Shown here: piece by piece, positions 47,180-58,857 of the stretch
How positions within the stretch are numbered: the stretch's first letter is position 1
Layout: each line of letters opens with the position of its first letter
Assembly (NCBI GenBank): GCA_964035015.1
Contig: OZ035997.1
Span: 69,044,067-69,108,066 of the forward strand
Source of the DNA: Corallium rubrum
Taxonomy: Eukaryota; Cnidaria; Anthozoa; Scleralcyonacea; Coralliidae
Direction of reading: 5' to 3'
Length of the DNA stretch: 64,000 bases
Program-made: the position numbers and the translations under genes
The notes under the pieces: model-generated
Databases searched by the model: none
Seen by the model: the letters and a program-made list of their open reading frames with translations, nothing else
Told to the model about the DNA's origin: nothing

Positions 47180-47778
47180 ATTGGGAACATCATTTGAGAA
47201 TCAAAATATTTTCCTATTATGTTGTACTCATGGAAGAAGACGAAATGGATTTGTTCTTTTTTTACAAGTGTGCAAAATATGCACGGGGATTAAACGATTT
47301 TTTTCGCTTAAAAAAATCAGATCGAGAACAGATGCAAATAAGCGAGATATGCGTTTATTTACATAAACGTTGCATGAAAAATTACAATGGAGGCGAATAT
47401 TCCTTAAATTACAGATTTTGCGGTGCTCACACACCGCCAGCACCGGAGTATATAGAATTATACATGGAATTATTAGATGAACATTACCGTAGAATTAGAG
47501 TTGAAAGTGACGTGTTGAATTTGATGCCTACACGAATATATTATATATTTGAATATATACATCCGTTTGGTGATGGGAATGGACGCGTGGGTAAAGCCTT
47601 ACACGCTATATTGGGAAATAATTTAGTGTGTGGGGTAAAGTCTTTCAAGCAGCATAAAATGTTATGTGAGCAATTAGAAATATTGCAATGTAAAAAAGGT
47701 CAACGTGTTTTTGAAGATAGAAAATCACACTTGTATTCGCTGCTTTATTTGAAAGATATATTAGTCCATTCTCTGTAA
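47176..47778 (+). CDS. Fic-domain protein, copy B
   Basis: Catalytic loop unchanged; two substitutions near the C-terminus relative to copy A. Confidence 0.9.
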   Translation: MNWEHHLRIKIFSYYVVLMEEDEMDLFFFYKCAKYARGLNDFFRLKKSDREQMQISEICVYLHKRCMKNYNGGEYSLNYRFCGAHTPPAPEYIELYMELLDEHYRRIRVESDVLNLMPTRIYYIFEYIHPFGDGNGRVGKALHAILGNNLVCGVKSFKQHKMLCEQLEILQCKKGQRVFEDRKSHLYSLLYLKDILVHSL

Positions 47779-49006
47779 AAATTTAAGAAAATTTTTGGAA
47801 AGATATATAGATTTAAAGAAATTACGAATAAATTCTGTTAACTCAGTGTTGATTCCACTAGTGTATTCAATAGTTATCGCGTGTGTGTTTATTGTGCTGG
47901 TGAATATATATTCATCTTCTGTATGATTAGTTAATATGATAATTGGTTCTGTAAAAAGATGTTAGGTTTTGTTTTAACGTTTTTATCGATTTTTTTGACA
48001 CGCTGTCATAATCAAACAGTTCAAATTCACGTGTATCAAATGCCGATGAATTTTTTTCTTCACAATTTTCAAAAAAACATATTTCAAGATTTTTGTTTTC
48101 GCTTTTTTCTGCCACTGAAATAATATCATTAGCAACATCGTAAGTATGTGATTGTTCCTGAATTAGTGCGGTTGGGTTGTGTTTTTCACAAAAACAAATA
48201 AAGCAACAGCATACATGTAATAAAAATTTCATACTTATCTCGCCTTGGTCGCATTTAAGTGCTTGATGGAATAAATTTGGTGATTTGCAATACAGATAGA
48301 TAGCTATAGTTACGCCCACATCACCGTGCTTTTTATATGTATATTCAAATATATCGTGTAATGAAATGCACGCTTTCTTGTTCCAACACCCGCGGTATAT
48401 CCAGAAAGAGTAGGGTGTATGCATGCCATGGTTCAATATAACACCTATGCGGTGATAAATTTCACGATGCCATGATTCAAAATCAGCAGATAATATAGGG
48501 AAATAAAAAGAATTATATATATGACAACCTCTTTTAGGAAAAAATGAATAAATAAACCGATCGTCACGTGTTAATATTAAATCATGACCTGAATTTAAAA
48601 TACACCAGTTTCTATTTTTCTCATACATGTATGGAATTGTTATATAAAAATCTTCATTTCTTGCGATGACATGACATAATTTTCCAGCACCGGGTAATAC
48701 ATTACCACCATCGTATCGCCAATATGAATGCGGTAAAAACCACATCGTCCCTCTGTCACCACTTCTTTGTGGGATTACCCTTATGAATCCGCCTTCGTAG
48801 ATATCCACTAACCCCATCAACCAGTATAGCAATCCGATTTCTCGATTGGGAAAAAAACGAAAACACGTGTGTATCAATATCCACTTTAATAAATCAGCCT
48901 GCGTTGTTTGTTTGTCTTCCTCTTTTTGTTCGACATTACACTCTACATCATCATTATCTTTTCTACGTTTACTACTTTTCTCTTCATCTCCTTCTCTACG
49001 ACTCAT
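47768..49006 (-). pseudogene. Large accessory protein, copy B, frameshifted
   Basis: Open from 49006 to 47927; an extra A at about 47955 shifts the frame 55 codons early relative to copy A. Confidence 0.7.
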
Positions 49007-49175
49007 CGTGAATCTTTCTTTCTTTGTTTCTTCTTTCTTTCAACAGGTTTTATTTATTTTTTTATGATAAAAAAAATTAGAAATTATAATTATAAAAAAA
49101 AATTAAAAATTATAATTGATGACGATTTATATAAAAAAATAGAGAGAGAGAGGAGAAACAACACAAATCGGCGTT

Positions 49176-49448
49176 ATGAGCGGTAGCGACGAGAAAAAAC
49201 CTAGTGAATTTTTGATGAAAAGTGACGAGGAAGAGCGTGCTGAAATTATACAAAAAATGCGTGATTTAAAAGAGCAAACAAGAAAATACGTAATCAGTTA
49301 TCATAGTGTTCAGCAAGCTATGACAGAGTATGCTTTAAAAGGAAAAAAAGACGGTGAACTGTTGAATTGGGCTAATTATCGCGCGATCCTTGAGGAAATT
49401 GCACATGGTGTTTTGCACAATATGCCATCAACAAACAGTGAGATTTGA
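49176..49448 (+). CDS. Small charged helical protein, copy B
   Basis: Identical protein to 14127-14399. Confidence 0.65.
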   Translation: MSGSDEKKPSEFLMKSDEEERAEIIQKMRDLKEQTRKYVISYHSVQQAMTEYALKGKKDGELLNWANYRAILEEIAHGVLHNMPSTNSEI

Positions 49449-49608
49449 ACGATGTTATTTTACATGTAGAATATGTAATGTAAATATAATGTATTGTGAT
49501 TTATGCAAAAGAATTTCACCATTAGTAGTTGGAAGACGAGTCACGTGTTCTCGATGCAAATGTATAAAGAGGAAACAACGTTGGCGTTTACAATTTAAAC
49601 CATTATGA
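49405..49608 (+). CDS. Zinc-ribbon-like protein, copy B (67 aa)
   Basis: Identical to 14356-14559; ATGA overlap with the next gene kept. Confidence 0.8.
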   Translation: MVFCTICHQQTVRFERCYFTCRICNVNIMYCDLCKRISPLVVGRRVTCSRCKCIKRKQRWRLQFKPL

Positions 49609-50070
49609 AACGATTCGTATGCACAGCAGATTTTGATAAGGCTGTAATTGAGTGGGAGGATAGAAAAAAAAAAAAAAGAAAAGAAGAAGAAGAATATAAT
49701 CCCTCGTCGTCGACATTATCACCAGAATCATCGCCGCTAGCAGAAGCAGAGTTACAGAGATATGAGATCGGCGTGTTTGAACGATGTATTCTGGAGCAGT
49801 TGAACAAGATTATTAACAAGATATACTTTGACGCCTGTGGTTGTCATCACACAGGGAGAAAAAGTGGAATTGTTTCTTGAAAAGGCTGTGAACGAAATAA
49901 ATTGTGTTGAACTGCGTCAAAATTTTCTTACTGATGTTAAACAAGGCATGCCCAATTATGATATAACGCTTGTCAGTAACATCTTAAAAATGATAAAATG
50001 CGATACGCACATGCGTAAACTACGTGAAGATAACTATGAATTCTTTAAATATAAATTGACTGATTTTTAA
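49605..50070 (+). pseudogene. Acidic-serine linker protein, copy B, frameshifted
   Basis: The Lys/Glu run is shorter than in copy A, and a 2-base deletion near 49843 breaks the frame into 49605-49880 and 49828-50070. Confidence 0.65.
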
Positions 50071-50094
50071 TTTTTTTTATCATTCTCTTGTAAG

Positions 50095-50733
50095 ATGTAT
50101 TCGTGTTATGATACCGAATTTAACAAAATTGTAAATCATGCAGATTTATTTGGTTCAAAAGGAGAAGAGATATTAAAAAATGTCACGCATATTATGGATT
50201 GTGAGTGTTATTGCATTAATTCGATAACTTATTTTCGTGAAGTTTCGCTGGTTTGTATGGATAGTGGGAGATATGAAATGTTTCATTGTTTTATCGAAGA
50301 CGCCCAGGATTACGAGAAAATGACTAAACATGATAAACGCACCATTCATAATCAATTTCAGATTCATGGTTTAAAATTATATAATTATCGAAAAAACCCA
50401 CGATATTACAGTCAATCGGAATTTTTAAACGAATTTAGAAAAAAATTTAGTGGTAAATCTGAGATTTTATTCGGGTATAAAGGGGGAAAAATTGAATCTA
50501 ATTTATGTGCGTTAATGGGAGTGGAATGTGTAAATTTAGAACATTTTGGTGTGGAAAAATATGAAAAATTAGCTAAATATTTTTTTAAAAACATAAAAAT
50601 TTGCAAGGAACATGTAAAACACCATAATGATATTCATTGTTCTTTATACGAGGTTAGGCTTTTCGCAGCAAAGGTTGCCGAGTTAACACATGAATTAAGA
50701 AAAAGAGATAAATTTTTGCGTTATTATGGGTGA
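50095..50733 (+). CDS. CxxH...HC protein, intact copy (212 aa)
   Basis: Complete version of 15051-15668. The C-terminal part shows KICKEHVKHHNDIHCSLYEV, with a C-x2-H ... H-C arrangement that could bind metal, then a helical end finishing RYYG. Overlaps the next gene by 8 bases (50726-50733). Family not named with confidence; a nuclease-like role is speculation. Confidence 0.7.
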   Translation: MYSCYDTEFNKIVNHADLFGSKGEEILKNVTHIMDCECYCINSITYFREVSLVCMDSGRYEMFHCFIEDAQDYEKMTKHDKRTIHNQFQIHGLKLYNYRKNPRYYSQSEFLNEFRKKFSGKSEILFGYKGGKIESNLCALMGVECVNLEHFGVEKYEKLAKYFFKNIKICKEHVKHHNDIHCSLYEVRLFAAKVAELTHELRKRDKFLRYYG

Positions 50734-51217
50734 TAAAAAAATTATTATCAAAAATCCGCGTTTTTGGTTTCATTCAGCAGACGAGTATGGAAAAATACCC
50801 GCGAAACGCGCCGATGGTAAATATCATTTTCGAGAACAATCTGCACGTAAAGGCGCAATTGTTGATCCTTATGTTAATGAGACAACGAGAAAGATTACTT
50901 TCACAAATATAAAATCAGGACTACTCCTTCAAAATGGCTATCCATTTTCATTAACGCACACCCCCGATGCAAATGAGTGGGAAAAAAGAAAAATTATTCA
51001 TTCTATTGAAATAAAAATTTCTAAAAATGTGTCTAAAGAAGACGAAAATGATATTTTCTTCACGATACTTCAAGTAAATAAAAATTTGTTAAAAGGAACT
51101 GCTCTTTATGTTGCGAATGATATATCATCGGATCAAATAATTCCTCGAAGTTCAGAAAACGAATATTTTAGTTTACCTATGTTTTCAACCTCAGTTAAAT
51201 TGGACAATTTAAAATAA
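50726..51217 (+). CDS. Hypothetical, possibly structural protein, copy B (163 aa)
   Basis: Differs from copy A at over 20 residues, concentrated at 18-50 and 125-140, but keeps the frame and the same terminal TAA with the open tail beyond it. It is one of the most diverged genes between the copies. Confidence 0.65.
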   Translation: MGDKKIIIKNPRFWFHSADEYGKIPAKRADGKYHFREQSARKGAIVDPYVNETTRKITFTNIKSGLLLQNGYPFSLTHTPDANEWEKRKIIHSIEIKISKNVSKEDENDIFFTILQVNKNLLKGTALYVANDISSDQIIPRSSENEYFSLPMFSTSVKLDNLK

Positions 51218-51422
51218 GATTTATCCCGAGACGACGATTTAATTTTACTTCAACATATTAGATTTACAGAACCAAAAAAGGGGAAAGGGATTTTGCCTTA
51301 CGTAATGTACGAAACATATGTAATTTATTCCGATAACTTTTTTTTAAAAAAAAATAAAAATAATAAAAACTACACGTTTTCTTTTGTTTTTTATTGAATA
51401 TGTAAATTTTTTAAAAAATATT

Positions 51423-51689
51423 TTATTTTAAATAATATTTTTTGGGTGTAGCAAGCAGTCTTCCTCCAAATTGTCGAAAATTGTCTTCACTCGGTTGCAC
51501 CAAACCGCCGAATTGTTTTTTTTTTTTAATTTTTACTTTCATCGTACCGTTTTTTATTTTTCTTATAATGGTGTTTTTGGTGGTTTCAAAATCTTTCATA
51601 ATTTTCATTACTTTTTTAATTTTTTTACCAGCACCTCCTCTTTGTCTTTTTTTTCCCCGAAATCCCGTGTTTTTTCGGTTTCTACTCAT
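51423..51689 (-). CDS. Basic core-like peptide, copy B (88 aa)
   Basis: QRGG and both QFGG sites kept. ATG overlaps the SET gene TGA as ATGA. Confidence 0.7.
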   Translation of the reverse strand: MSRNRKNTGFRGKKRQRGGAGKKIKKVMKIMKDFETTKNTIIRKIKNGTMKVKIKKKKQFGGLVQPSEDNFRQFGGRLLATPKKYYLK

Positions 51690-52255
51690 TTTTTCCGTTT
51701 TTTTTTAAAGTATCCACGTGGCCAGTACTCGTCACCGTAGTCGGAAAAAATTTCCTGATGGGGTTTTATACTCGCGGTAGTTTGCAATTTAAATCGATTA
51801 TTGTATTTTGTTGTTCCTGTAAAACAAGCGTTATTTTTAAACCGTGATCCTTTGGCATCATTAGAAAATCGTGGTGCTCCATCGGTTGATTTATAAGCAT
51901 CGACACAGTGACGAGGACCATCGCATAAGCTATATTGTGCGATTGTTTTATCACCGTATTTTCGATCCATACGTTTTACGGTAGTTGTTTCACCTGTGTA
52001 CGTACCGACGTTAATATTGCGTTTAAAGGGTTTTTTCCAAGCGAATAGTCCTTTACCAGCATTGGGAATTTGTGATTTTTTAACACGTAAGTTATCTTGC
52101 TTTGCTAGATGAATCCAACATTTACGTGTATGCGCTGTTCTTTTTCGACATCGTTTTCTTTTTAACGTGAAGCTTCGACATTGTAAAACAGCACGTATAT
52201 TTTGAGTGTTCAACCCCATTGTCCGACCACCTCTATTCATACCCTGTTTAACCAT
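51686..52255 (-). CDS. SET-domain protein, copy B (189 aa)
   Basis: All SET motifs as in copy A; only the last few residues differ because of a T-run indel. Confidence 0.85.
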   Translation of the reverse strand: MVKQGMNRGGRTMGLNTQNIRAVLQCRSFTLKRKRCRKRTAHTRKCWIHLAKQDNLRVKKSQIPNAGKGLFAWKKPFKRNINVGTYTGETTTVKRMDRKYGDKTIAQYSLCDGPRHCVDAYKSTDGAPRFSNDAKGSRFKNNACFTGTTKYNNRFKLQTTASIKPHQEIFSDYGDEYWPRGYFKKKRKK

Positions 52256-52266
52256 TTTTTTTTTTT

Positions 52267-52605
52267 TTAGAATATTGTTCTTATGCCCATGTAGAGATCC
52301 TGGTTATTTTCTATTTTTTCTTTCCTCGCGATAAATTTTATTAAGCATTCTATCTTATACAATATATCTGAAGGTATGTTCACTATCTTTTGTTGCATAT
52401 CATTAAGCCGTTGCGATAATTCAAAACTTGAAATAAATATTAATTGTTTTCCTTCGTTATTTTGAAATTCTATAAGACAATCTTGCAAGATAAAAGGAGA
52501 AAATAATATTTCTACATCATTATCGACAATTTCGTATCCGATGTAAGTATGACCGTTTTCTTTATTTTTTAAATAAACCTCGATGTGAATTTGATCGTAG
52601 CCCAT
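52267..52605 (-). CDS. Hypothetical protein (112 aa), copy B
   Basis: Identical to 17224-17562. Confidence 0.65.
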   Translation of the reverse strand: MGYDQIHIEVYLKNKENGHTYIGYEIVDNDVEILFSPFILQDCLIEFQNNEGKQLIFISSFELSQRLNDMQQKIVNIPSDILYKIECLIKFIARKEKIENNQDLYMGIRTIF

Positions 52606-52683
52606 TGAAGCTTGGTTTAAAACTAAACTAAAAAGTTAAAAACCCGATTTTTTTATATTTTTTTTTTAGTTTTTTTATAAAAA

Positions 52684-55600
52684 ATGGGTGAAATGTGTTC
52701 TAAAGATAAACCTTTTTTTACATTTAATTGTATAAATATACGTGATTCAGAAAATGTTGTAATCGATCGTACCGATGGTTCAAGCGAAGTAAAAGAAGAG
52801 GAAAAAAAGAGAAAAGAAAATTTCCTTTTTTTTTTAGAAGTAAAAGAAGAAATGGCTGAAAAAAACAACCCATATGTGTTTACAGATGAAGATGTGAGTG
52901 AATTAAGGGAGTTACTAGAAAAACGTAAAAAAAAAGGAAAAGATGATGGAAAAAGAGTTGAAGAAGAAAATTTTAAAACTAACACTATTGAGACTAGTTA
53001 TAATGAAAAATTTAAATTTTCTCAGAAAACATTACACGTTTCGATTGCGCGAAAATCAAACATGAATTTTATTGCGTTTATTCAATCGTTACGTGTAGTG
53101 TTTACTTATTTACTGAATGTAGCTCGAGCGTCTACAAGTTCAGAGAATGATTATGTGCGCTTTATTTTTTCGCACGCGCCAAAATCTTATTTTTCAACAG
53201 CTGTTCTTCAACTTAAAGATTTTAACGTCAACTTTTTACTAAATATTTTTGAAAAAATGATGCAGAGCAACAGCGCAATGATCGCTAACGGGTGGGAGTC
53301 AAATGTTGTGATTCAAACTTTTCCCCACAACACGTATAATAAAAATAAAAAAACAAACAAACAATTGGGTAAAAAAAAAATATATCAGCAATTAGGTCGA
53401 GGGGTGACGATGAGGATGAAGGTGGTGGTGGGGGTAAAAATGTGGAAAAATATGGACGCGATCAACGAATGGGTGTTTTTTCCATCGTATGCGACGGTCT
53501 AAACAAATCCATTAAGAATTGTTGTTTTGCAATTAGTTTACTAGTGGGTTTATCGTGGTTAAAAAAAGACACGCGATATGTGCAGATGGAAAGATCCCCA
53601 CACACAGGTGTCGATACACTGTACACTATCGATGAGGTTCGTGAAATTTATAGGAAATGCGGAATAGTTGAAGGAGTTTGTGTGGGGGCAAAACATTACG
53701 ATGGTGTTTATCAGAATTTTCTTAAACAACAGGGTGTTGATTTAGTAGTATATTCGGATAAATTTGATAATGACATAGTGTATGATTCGCGATGCGATAA
53801 AGAAGGTAATTTAATTAAGTTAACCAACGATATTGTTTGTTTATGGCTAAACAATAAACATTACGATGTCGTTTTAAGCATGGTTAAATTTTCAAAGTTA
53901 CCACCTAGCAGATTTTGCGTTAAATGCATGAATTATTATTCATTTCATGAACGTAAAGACACGCATATATGTCATAACCACTTGACATGCCAACGTTGCT
54001 ATGAGCAATCCAATTGCCGTCTCACCACCGAGTGCAAAATTGAGTGTTCCAAATGTAATATTTTATTTTATAATTATAAATGTTTTTCAACTCATTTAAC
54101 AAACCGTGTTTTTCCTCCTCAACAAGGTAATCACGGGAAATTAACACCGTGTAGTTATTTATTTTTTTGCCCCACATGCGATAAAATTGTTCCTCGCTTT
54201 CGTTTTTTTTCTGCGAAAAATGTGAGAAAGCATGACTGTAACAAACAGTTTTGCCACCACTGTAACGACTATAAGGATATAGCGCATTTGTGCTATATGA
54301 CCGTGAAAAAAAAACCCAAAGAGGTTGAACAACCATCTTTATTTTTTTTCGATTTCGAAATGCGTGTTGACGAAAATAAATTAATGGTTCCGTATTATTG
54401 CGTTGTGCAAAAAGTATGTCGTAAGTGTGAAAATATCGAATTTACAAAAAGTAAAAATTACATTGCGGGTGAGAACATTCAACCCTGTTGTGGAAAACGC
54501 GAGTTTGTTTTTCAAGGGAGTAATACTGTAGAGGAATTATGTGAATTTCTATTAGAACAAGAAAATTCTGTTTGGCTAGCGCATAATGGTGGGCGATTTG
54601 ATACAATTTTTATCTTTCAATATCTCATTAATGAGAAAAAAATTTATCCCGACACTATAATGAACGGTTGTAAAATAATGATGTTGAAAATCCCTGATAA
54701 AAAAATTACCTTTTTCGATAGCTATTCATTTTTAAACATGAAATTGTCCAAAATCCCAAAAACAATGGGTCTTGAAGAATTAACAAAGGGTTTTCATCCG
54801 TATAAATTTACAGATTTATCCTATGTGGGGTGTATTGTTGCACGTGAGTATTTCGACCTTGATAATATGGAGGAGGAAACAAAAATTGAATTTGAAAAAT
54901 GGTATTTGAAAAAAAAAGAAAAACAATATATATTTGAAGAGGAAATGTATTATTACTGTAGTTCGGACGTTGATATTTTACGAAAAGGTTGTGTTAAATT
55001 TGCTATGTTTATATGCGTGAAACTAGCGGCGTCACACCTTTTTACGATACAGAATGTATCACAATAGCGAGTTTGACTCTAAAAGTATTTCGTATGAATT
55101 TTTTAAGAGACAAATGTGTCGGGATCATACCTGCTTCAGGATATAGAGGGCGCGCTAATCAAAGTGTTGTAGCATTAATGTGGTTAGATAAAATAAACGC
55201 AGAAGAAGCGAACGGTATGTTAGAGTATAAATGTTCGCGAAATGGTGAAAAACGAATTTTGGGCCGGTATGTCGACGGGTTTTATACCGACACCGTTTAT
55301 CAATTTCACGGTGCTATTTTCATGGGTGTCCGAAATGTTATTTTCCCTACGAAACAAACCGTTTAAATAATACAAAATTTACACATCTTTACGCGGGTAC
55401 AAAAAAATTCACACATAGCATGGTAAAATCCGGTTATAAAGTAGTAGAAAAATGGGAGTGTGATTTTCGAGAAGAATGTAAACTCACGAAAAAGAACATA
55501 GTTGAAAAAAGAATTTTTTACACCGCTTATCTTCCGTTAGAAGTAAGAGACGCGCTTTACGGTGGTCGTACATCGCCTGTTTGCTTATTTAAAAACACAG

Positions 55601-56895
55601 CTGTGAATGAAAAAATTAATTACGATGATTTCACATCTTTATACCCATTTGTTCAAAAAGCTAACAAATTCCCTGTCGGACACCCGACGATATATATTAA
55701 AGAACAATGTGCGCGGGTGAAAATATCTGAGGTGTTCGGACTAGTAAAATGCCTTATTTTACCACCGCAAAATTTGTATTTTCCCGTTTTACCCGCACGT
55801 CTTAACGATCGATTAATATTTCCTCTGTGCCACGCGTGCGCTAGCACGATTCAATTAACGCCGTGTACGCATAACGAAAATGAACGGTGTATGTCCGGTA
55901 CATGGACGAGCGTAGAAGTAAATAAAGCTATTGAAAAAGGGTATAGGATTATTGAAATTTATGAAATTTATCATTACCCACGTCAAGAGAGAATTTTTCA
56001 AGAATTTGTAAATTGTTTTTTAAAAATAAAACAGGAAGCGAGCGGTTTTCCCGACGAATGTTATGACGACGATAAAAATTTAATCGATTCCGAAGTTGAT
56101 AAATATATTGCTGATTATTATAAAAACGAGGGTATTTTATTAGAAAAAGACAAAATAGAATATAACCCCGGCTTACGAGCTACAGCTAAAAATATATTAA
56201 ATGCACTCTAGGGAAAATTTGCGCAAAACGATAATAATACGACAGTCGATTTTTTATTCGATTACCACGAATTACTAAGGTTAGCGAACGATCCGAATGT
56301 CGATTTAACATCGACTGATTTTGTTAACGAAAACACCTTACGTGTCACTTATCAAAAAACCGATGTTGTCACTACACCGTTAAGAACGGGTAATGTAGTT
56401 ATCGCGAGTTTTGTCACAGCTTATGCGCGATTGAAATTGTATGAATTGATCGATAATTTGGGTACGCGTGTTTTGTATTTTGATACCGACTCTGTGATCT
56501 ACACGAGTAAAACTAGCGACGCAGCGATTAAGAGGGGAAATTATCTGGGCGATTTAACAAATGAGTTGAAAAAAAATGAATGGATCACTCAATTTTGCGC
56601 GACAGGCCCAAAATCCTATTCGTATCGAACAAATTTGGGTAGGGAAATTGCGCATATAAAGGGTTTTAGCTTAACCAATGAAAAAATAAAAAAACAGTTA
56701 AATTTTGAATCATTAAAAAATTGTGTCGATGATAAAACGCAACTGATTAAAATTAAATATACAGATAAAATAACACGCGATAAAATCAACCATATTTTTA
56801 CCGCAGACGAAGAGAAAATATTCACTTTCACTTTTAACAAACGTGTAGCTAAAAATAATTTTTACACCGTTCCTTATGGTTTTTTAGAGAGTTAA
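52684..56895 (+). pseudogene. Protein-primed DNA polymerase B, copy B, broken
   Basis: The N-terminal frame (52684-53502) is continuous across the position broken in copy A near 17770, and ExoI is in frame here. Private breaks: a one-base loss near 53403 and one near 55312 in the FHGC insert. Shared with copy A: the frame change near 55010 after ExoIII and the TAG at 56209-56211 in motif B. Motif C is intact. Confidence 0.92.
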
Positions 56896-56932
56896 ATTAA
56901 ATGACGCTGTAATACCATTTCAACATCCATTT

Positions 56933-57571
56933 ATGTTAACGTTATGCGGACCGTCGCAGTGTGGTAAAACATTTTGGCTTTACAAATTATTACATTCCAT
57001 CGAAGTTATGATAACACCTTTAATCGATAAAGTTTTGTTTCTATACACGTCTTATCAACCTCTGTACAGTGAGATCGAACGCGTGGGAAAAGAAAAAAAT
57101 TTGAATATCGAATTTATCGAATGTACTAAAGGGATACCAAAAGCATCTGATTTGCAAACTAGTTTAAACGATAATACTTTAGTAGTTTTAGACGATCTTA
57201 TGACTGTTGCTGCTTCTTCGAAACAAAATTTAATTAATTTGAATAACTTTGCGTGTCGTGACGCACACCATAAAAATATCAGCGTTATTTTTGTATGTCA
57301 AAATTTAATGTACGGTGACGGTAAATTACGTAACTCACGTGTCAATAGTCAATATCATTTAATGTTTAAGAATTTAGCTGATGTTAGAAATATGTATACT
57401 ATTGCCGATAATAAACATATTAATCGTGAAGTATTCACAGCTATTTTAGATGATGTAAATAAAGACCCTTATGGTTATTTATTATTTGATAACGCAGCAA
57501 ATAGTTATGAAAATACTCGTGTACGTACTAATATATTTCCCGGTGAAAATACATTAATTTATAATGTGTAA
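56933..57571 (+). CDS. Packaging ATPase, copy B (212 aa)
   Basis: Protein identical to 21891-22529 despite several silent base changes, a sign of past constraint. Confidence 0.93.
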   Translation: MLTLCGPSQCGKTFWLYKLLHSIEVMITPLIDKVLFLYTSYQPLYSEIERVGKEKNLNIEFIECTKGIPKASDLQTSLNDNTLVVLDDLMTVAASSKQNLINLNNFACRDAHHKNISVIFVCQNLMYGDGKLRNSRVNSQYHLMFKNLADVRNMYTIADNKHINREVFTAILDDVNKDPYGYLLFDNAANSYENTRVRTNIFPGENTLIYNV

Positions 57572-57653
57572 TTTTTTTTTATCTTAATAAAAATTAATAA
57601 AAAATAAATATATTGTTTTTGTTATTTAAATTTCACGTTCATTCTAAAACAAG

Positions 57654-57823
57654 ATGCGAAGGCGAAAACAACACCGTCAATTAGGGGGTTTTTACGATGC
57701 TTTTCGTGCAAAACAAACAAATCAACTGAAATATTTAAATCGACGGAAAAAAAACAAAGAGGTAGTGGTGTCAAACCGCGGAAACGAACAGTTGGTAAAA
57801 TTCTGTATAGCTCCGACTGGTAG
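57654..57823 (+). pseudogene. Tiny basic pX-like peptide, copy B, frameshifted
   Basis: One base fewer in an A run than copy A, so the frame leaves the original after about 31 residues. QLGG|F near residue 9 fits the adenain rule here. Confidence 0.5.
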
Positions 57824-57973
57824 ATGGGTAGAACAAAAAAAAGGCAGAAAACGAGACTTATTAAAAAAAAGTTAAAAAAAACAAAACAAATAAAAGGGCA
57901 GAAAGGAGGTTTTATAAGTCTATTTATGCCGGATTCAATCCTCCCTAAAGACTATCGACAACGACGACGTTAA
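57824..57973 (+). CDS. Tiny basic pX-like peptide, copy B (49 aa)
   Basis: MGRTKKRQKTRL start, QKGG|F site and Arg-rich end kept; one codon shorter than copy A. Confidence 0.6.
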   Translation: MGRTKKRQKTRLIKKKLKKTKQIKGQKGGFISLFMPDSILPKDYRQRRR

Positions 57974-57985
57974 TTCGAAAAAAAA

Positions 57986-58246
57986 ATGTCTAAACAAGCC
58001 GGTGGGTCAACTGTTTACGCGCCCGGGCTGCGTGGGTACTTGGGGTATCCCGAATACGGTATGAGACAAAGAGGTGAGGGATTGAAAAAAAGACAAAAGA
58101 AATGGTTTGAAAAAAAGACAAAGAGGAAATGGTTTGAAAAAAGACAAAGAGGAAAAAAAGACAGGGGTGGTGTTTTGAAAAAAAGACAAAGAGGAGGTTT
58201 TGGAGGGGTTCTAGCTATAGCGAGTCTGGTTTCAGGAATGTTGTAA
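57986..58246 (+). CDS. pX/mu-like core protein, copy B (86 aa)
   Basis: Same start (QAGG site) and same hydrophobic tail, but the middle repeats are partly out of frame (KKWFEKKTKRKWFEK), leaving fewer QRGG sites. Two offsetting indels explain this. Confidence 0.65.
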   Translation: MSKQAGGSTVYAPGLRGYLGYPEYGMRQRGEGLKKRQKKWFEKKTKRKWFEKRQRGKKDRGGVLKKRQRGGFGGVLAIASLVSGML

Positions 58247-58337
58247 AAAAATTATTTAATAAAAGATTCCATAAAATTACGACAACATTGTTGATTTTCT
58301 TTTTTACTTTTACATTTTTTAACTATTAATTTATCGA

Positions 58338-58841
58338 TTATATTACCAAATCTAAAATCTTTTTTTTTTTTAAATTTATTTCGTTTTTTATTTTGATTTT
58401 ATTGTTTTTCCATTTCCAAACGTTTTCTATATTTTTGCATTTTTCGTATAAATATAATAAACTCCAATAACCACAAGTATACGTTATTTTTGATTGTAAT
58501 TGACGTTTTTGTACGTAAATAAATTTTTTTTGTTGTTTTTTTGCATATTCCATCCAATAATTGCGTTGGTAAAAATCGACTGACTTAGCAAAACTATCAA
58601 AAAAATACATTTTATTTTCGCTCAGAAAAATAGCTATCCAATGACGACCATCGGAATCACTTTCGTCCGTATTCCATATCCAGCAACATTTTTCTGTTAT
58701 ATTTTTGGGCAACACGTCGGCCGGAAAAGCACCCAAAAAATATTTTTTTAATATAACCTTTTCAGACGCTAGCTTTTCAATTTCGTTAGTATACAAAAAA
58801 CGTTTTAAAAAACATACGAATTTACATTTTTTTTTTTTCAC
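58338..58841 (-). CDS. Adenain-like protease, copy B
   Basis: Catalytic His, Asp and Cys motifs unchanged. The first residues read MKKKKCKF and the C-terminus is extended, both from homopolymer indels. Confidence 0.92.
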   Translation of the reverse strand: MKKKKCKFVCFLKRFLYTNEIEKLASEKVILKKYFLGAFPADVLPKNITEKCCWIWNTDESDSDGRHWIAIFLSENKMYFFDSFAKSVDFYQRNYWMEYAKKQQKKFIYVQKRQLQSKITYTCGYWSLLYLYEKCKNIENVWKWKNNKIKIKNEINLKKKKILDLVI

Positions 58842-58857
58842 CTTTCATTTTTTTCTA

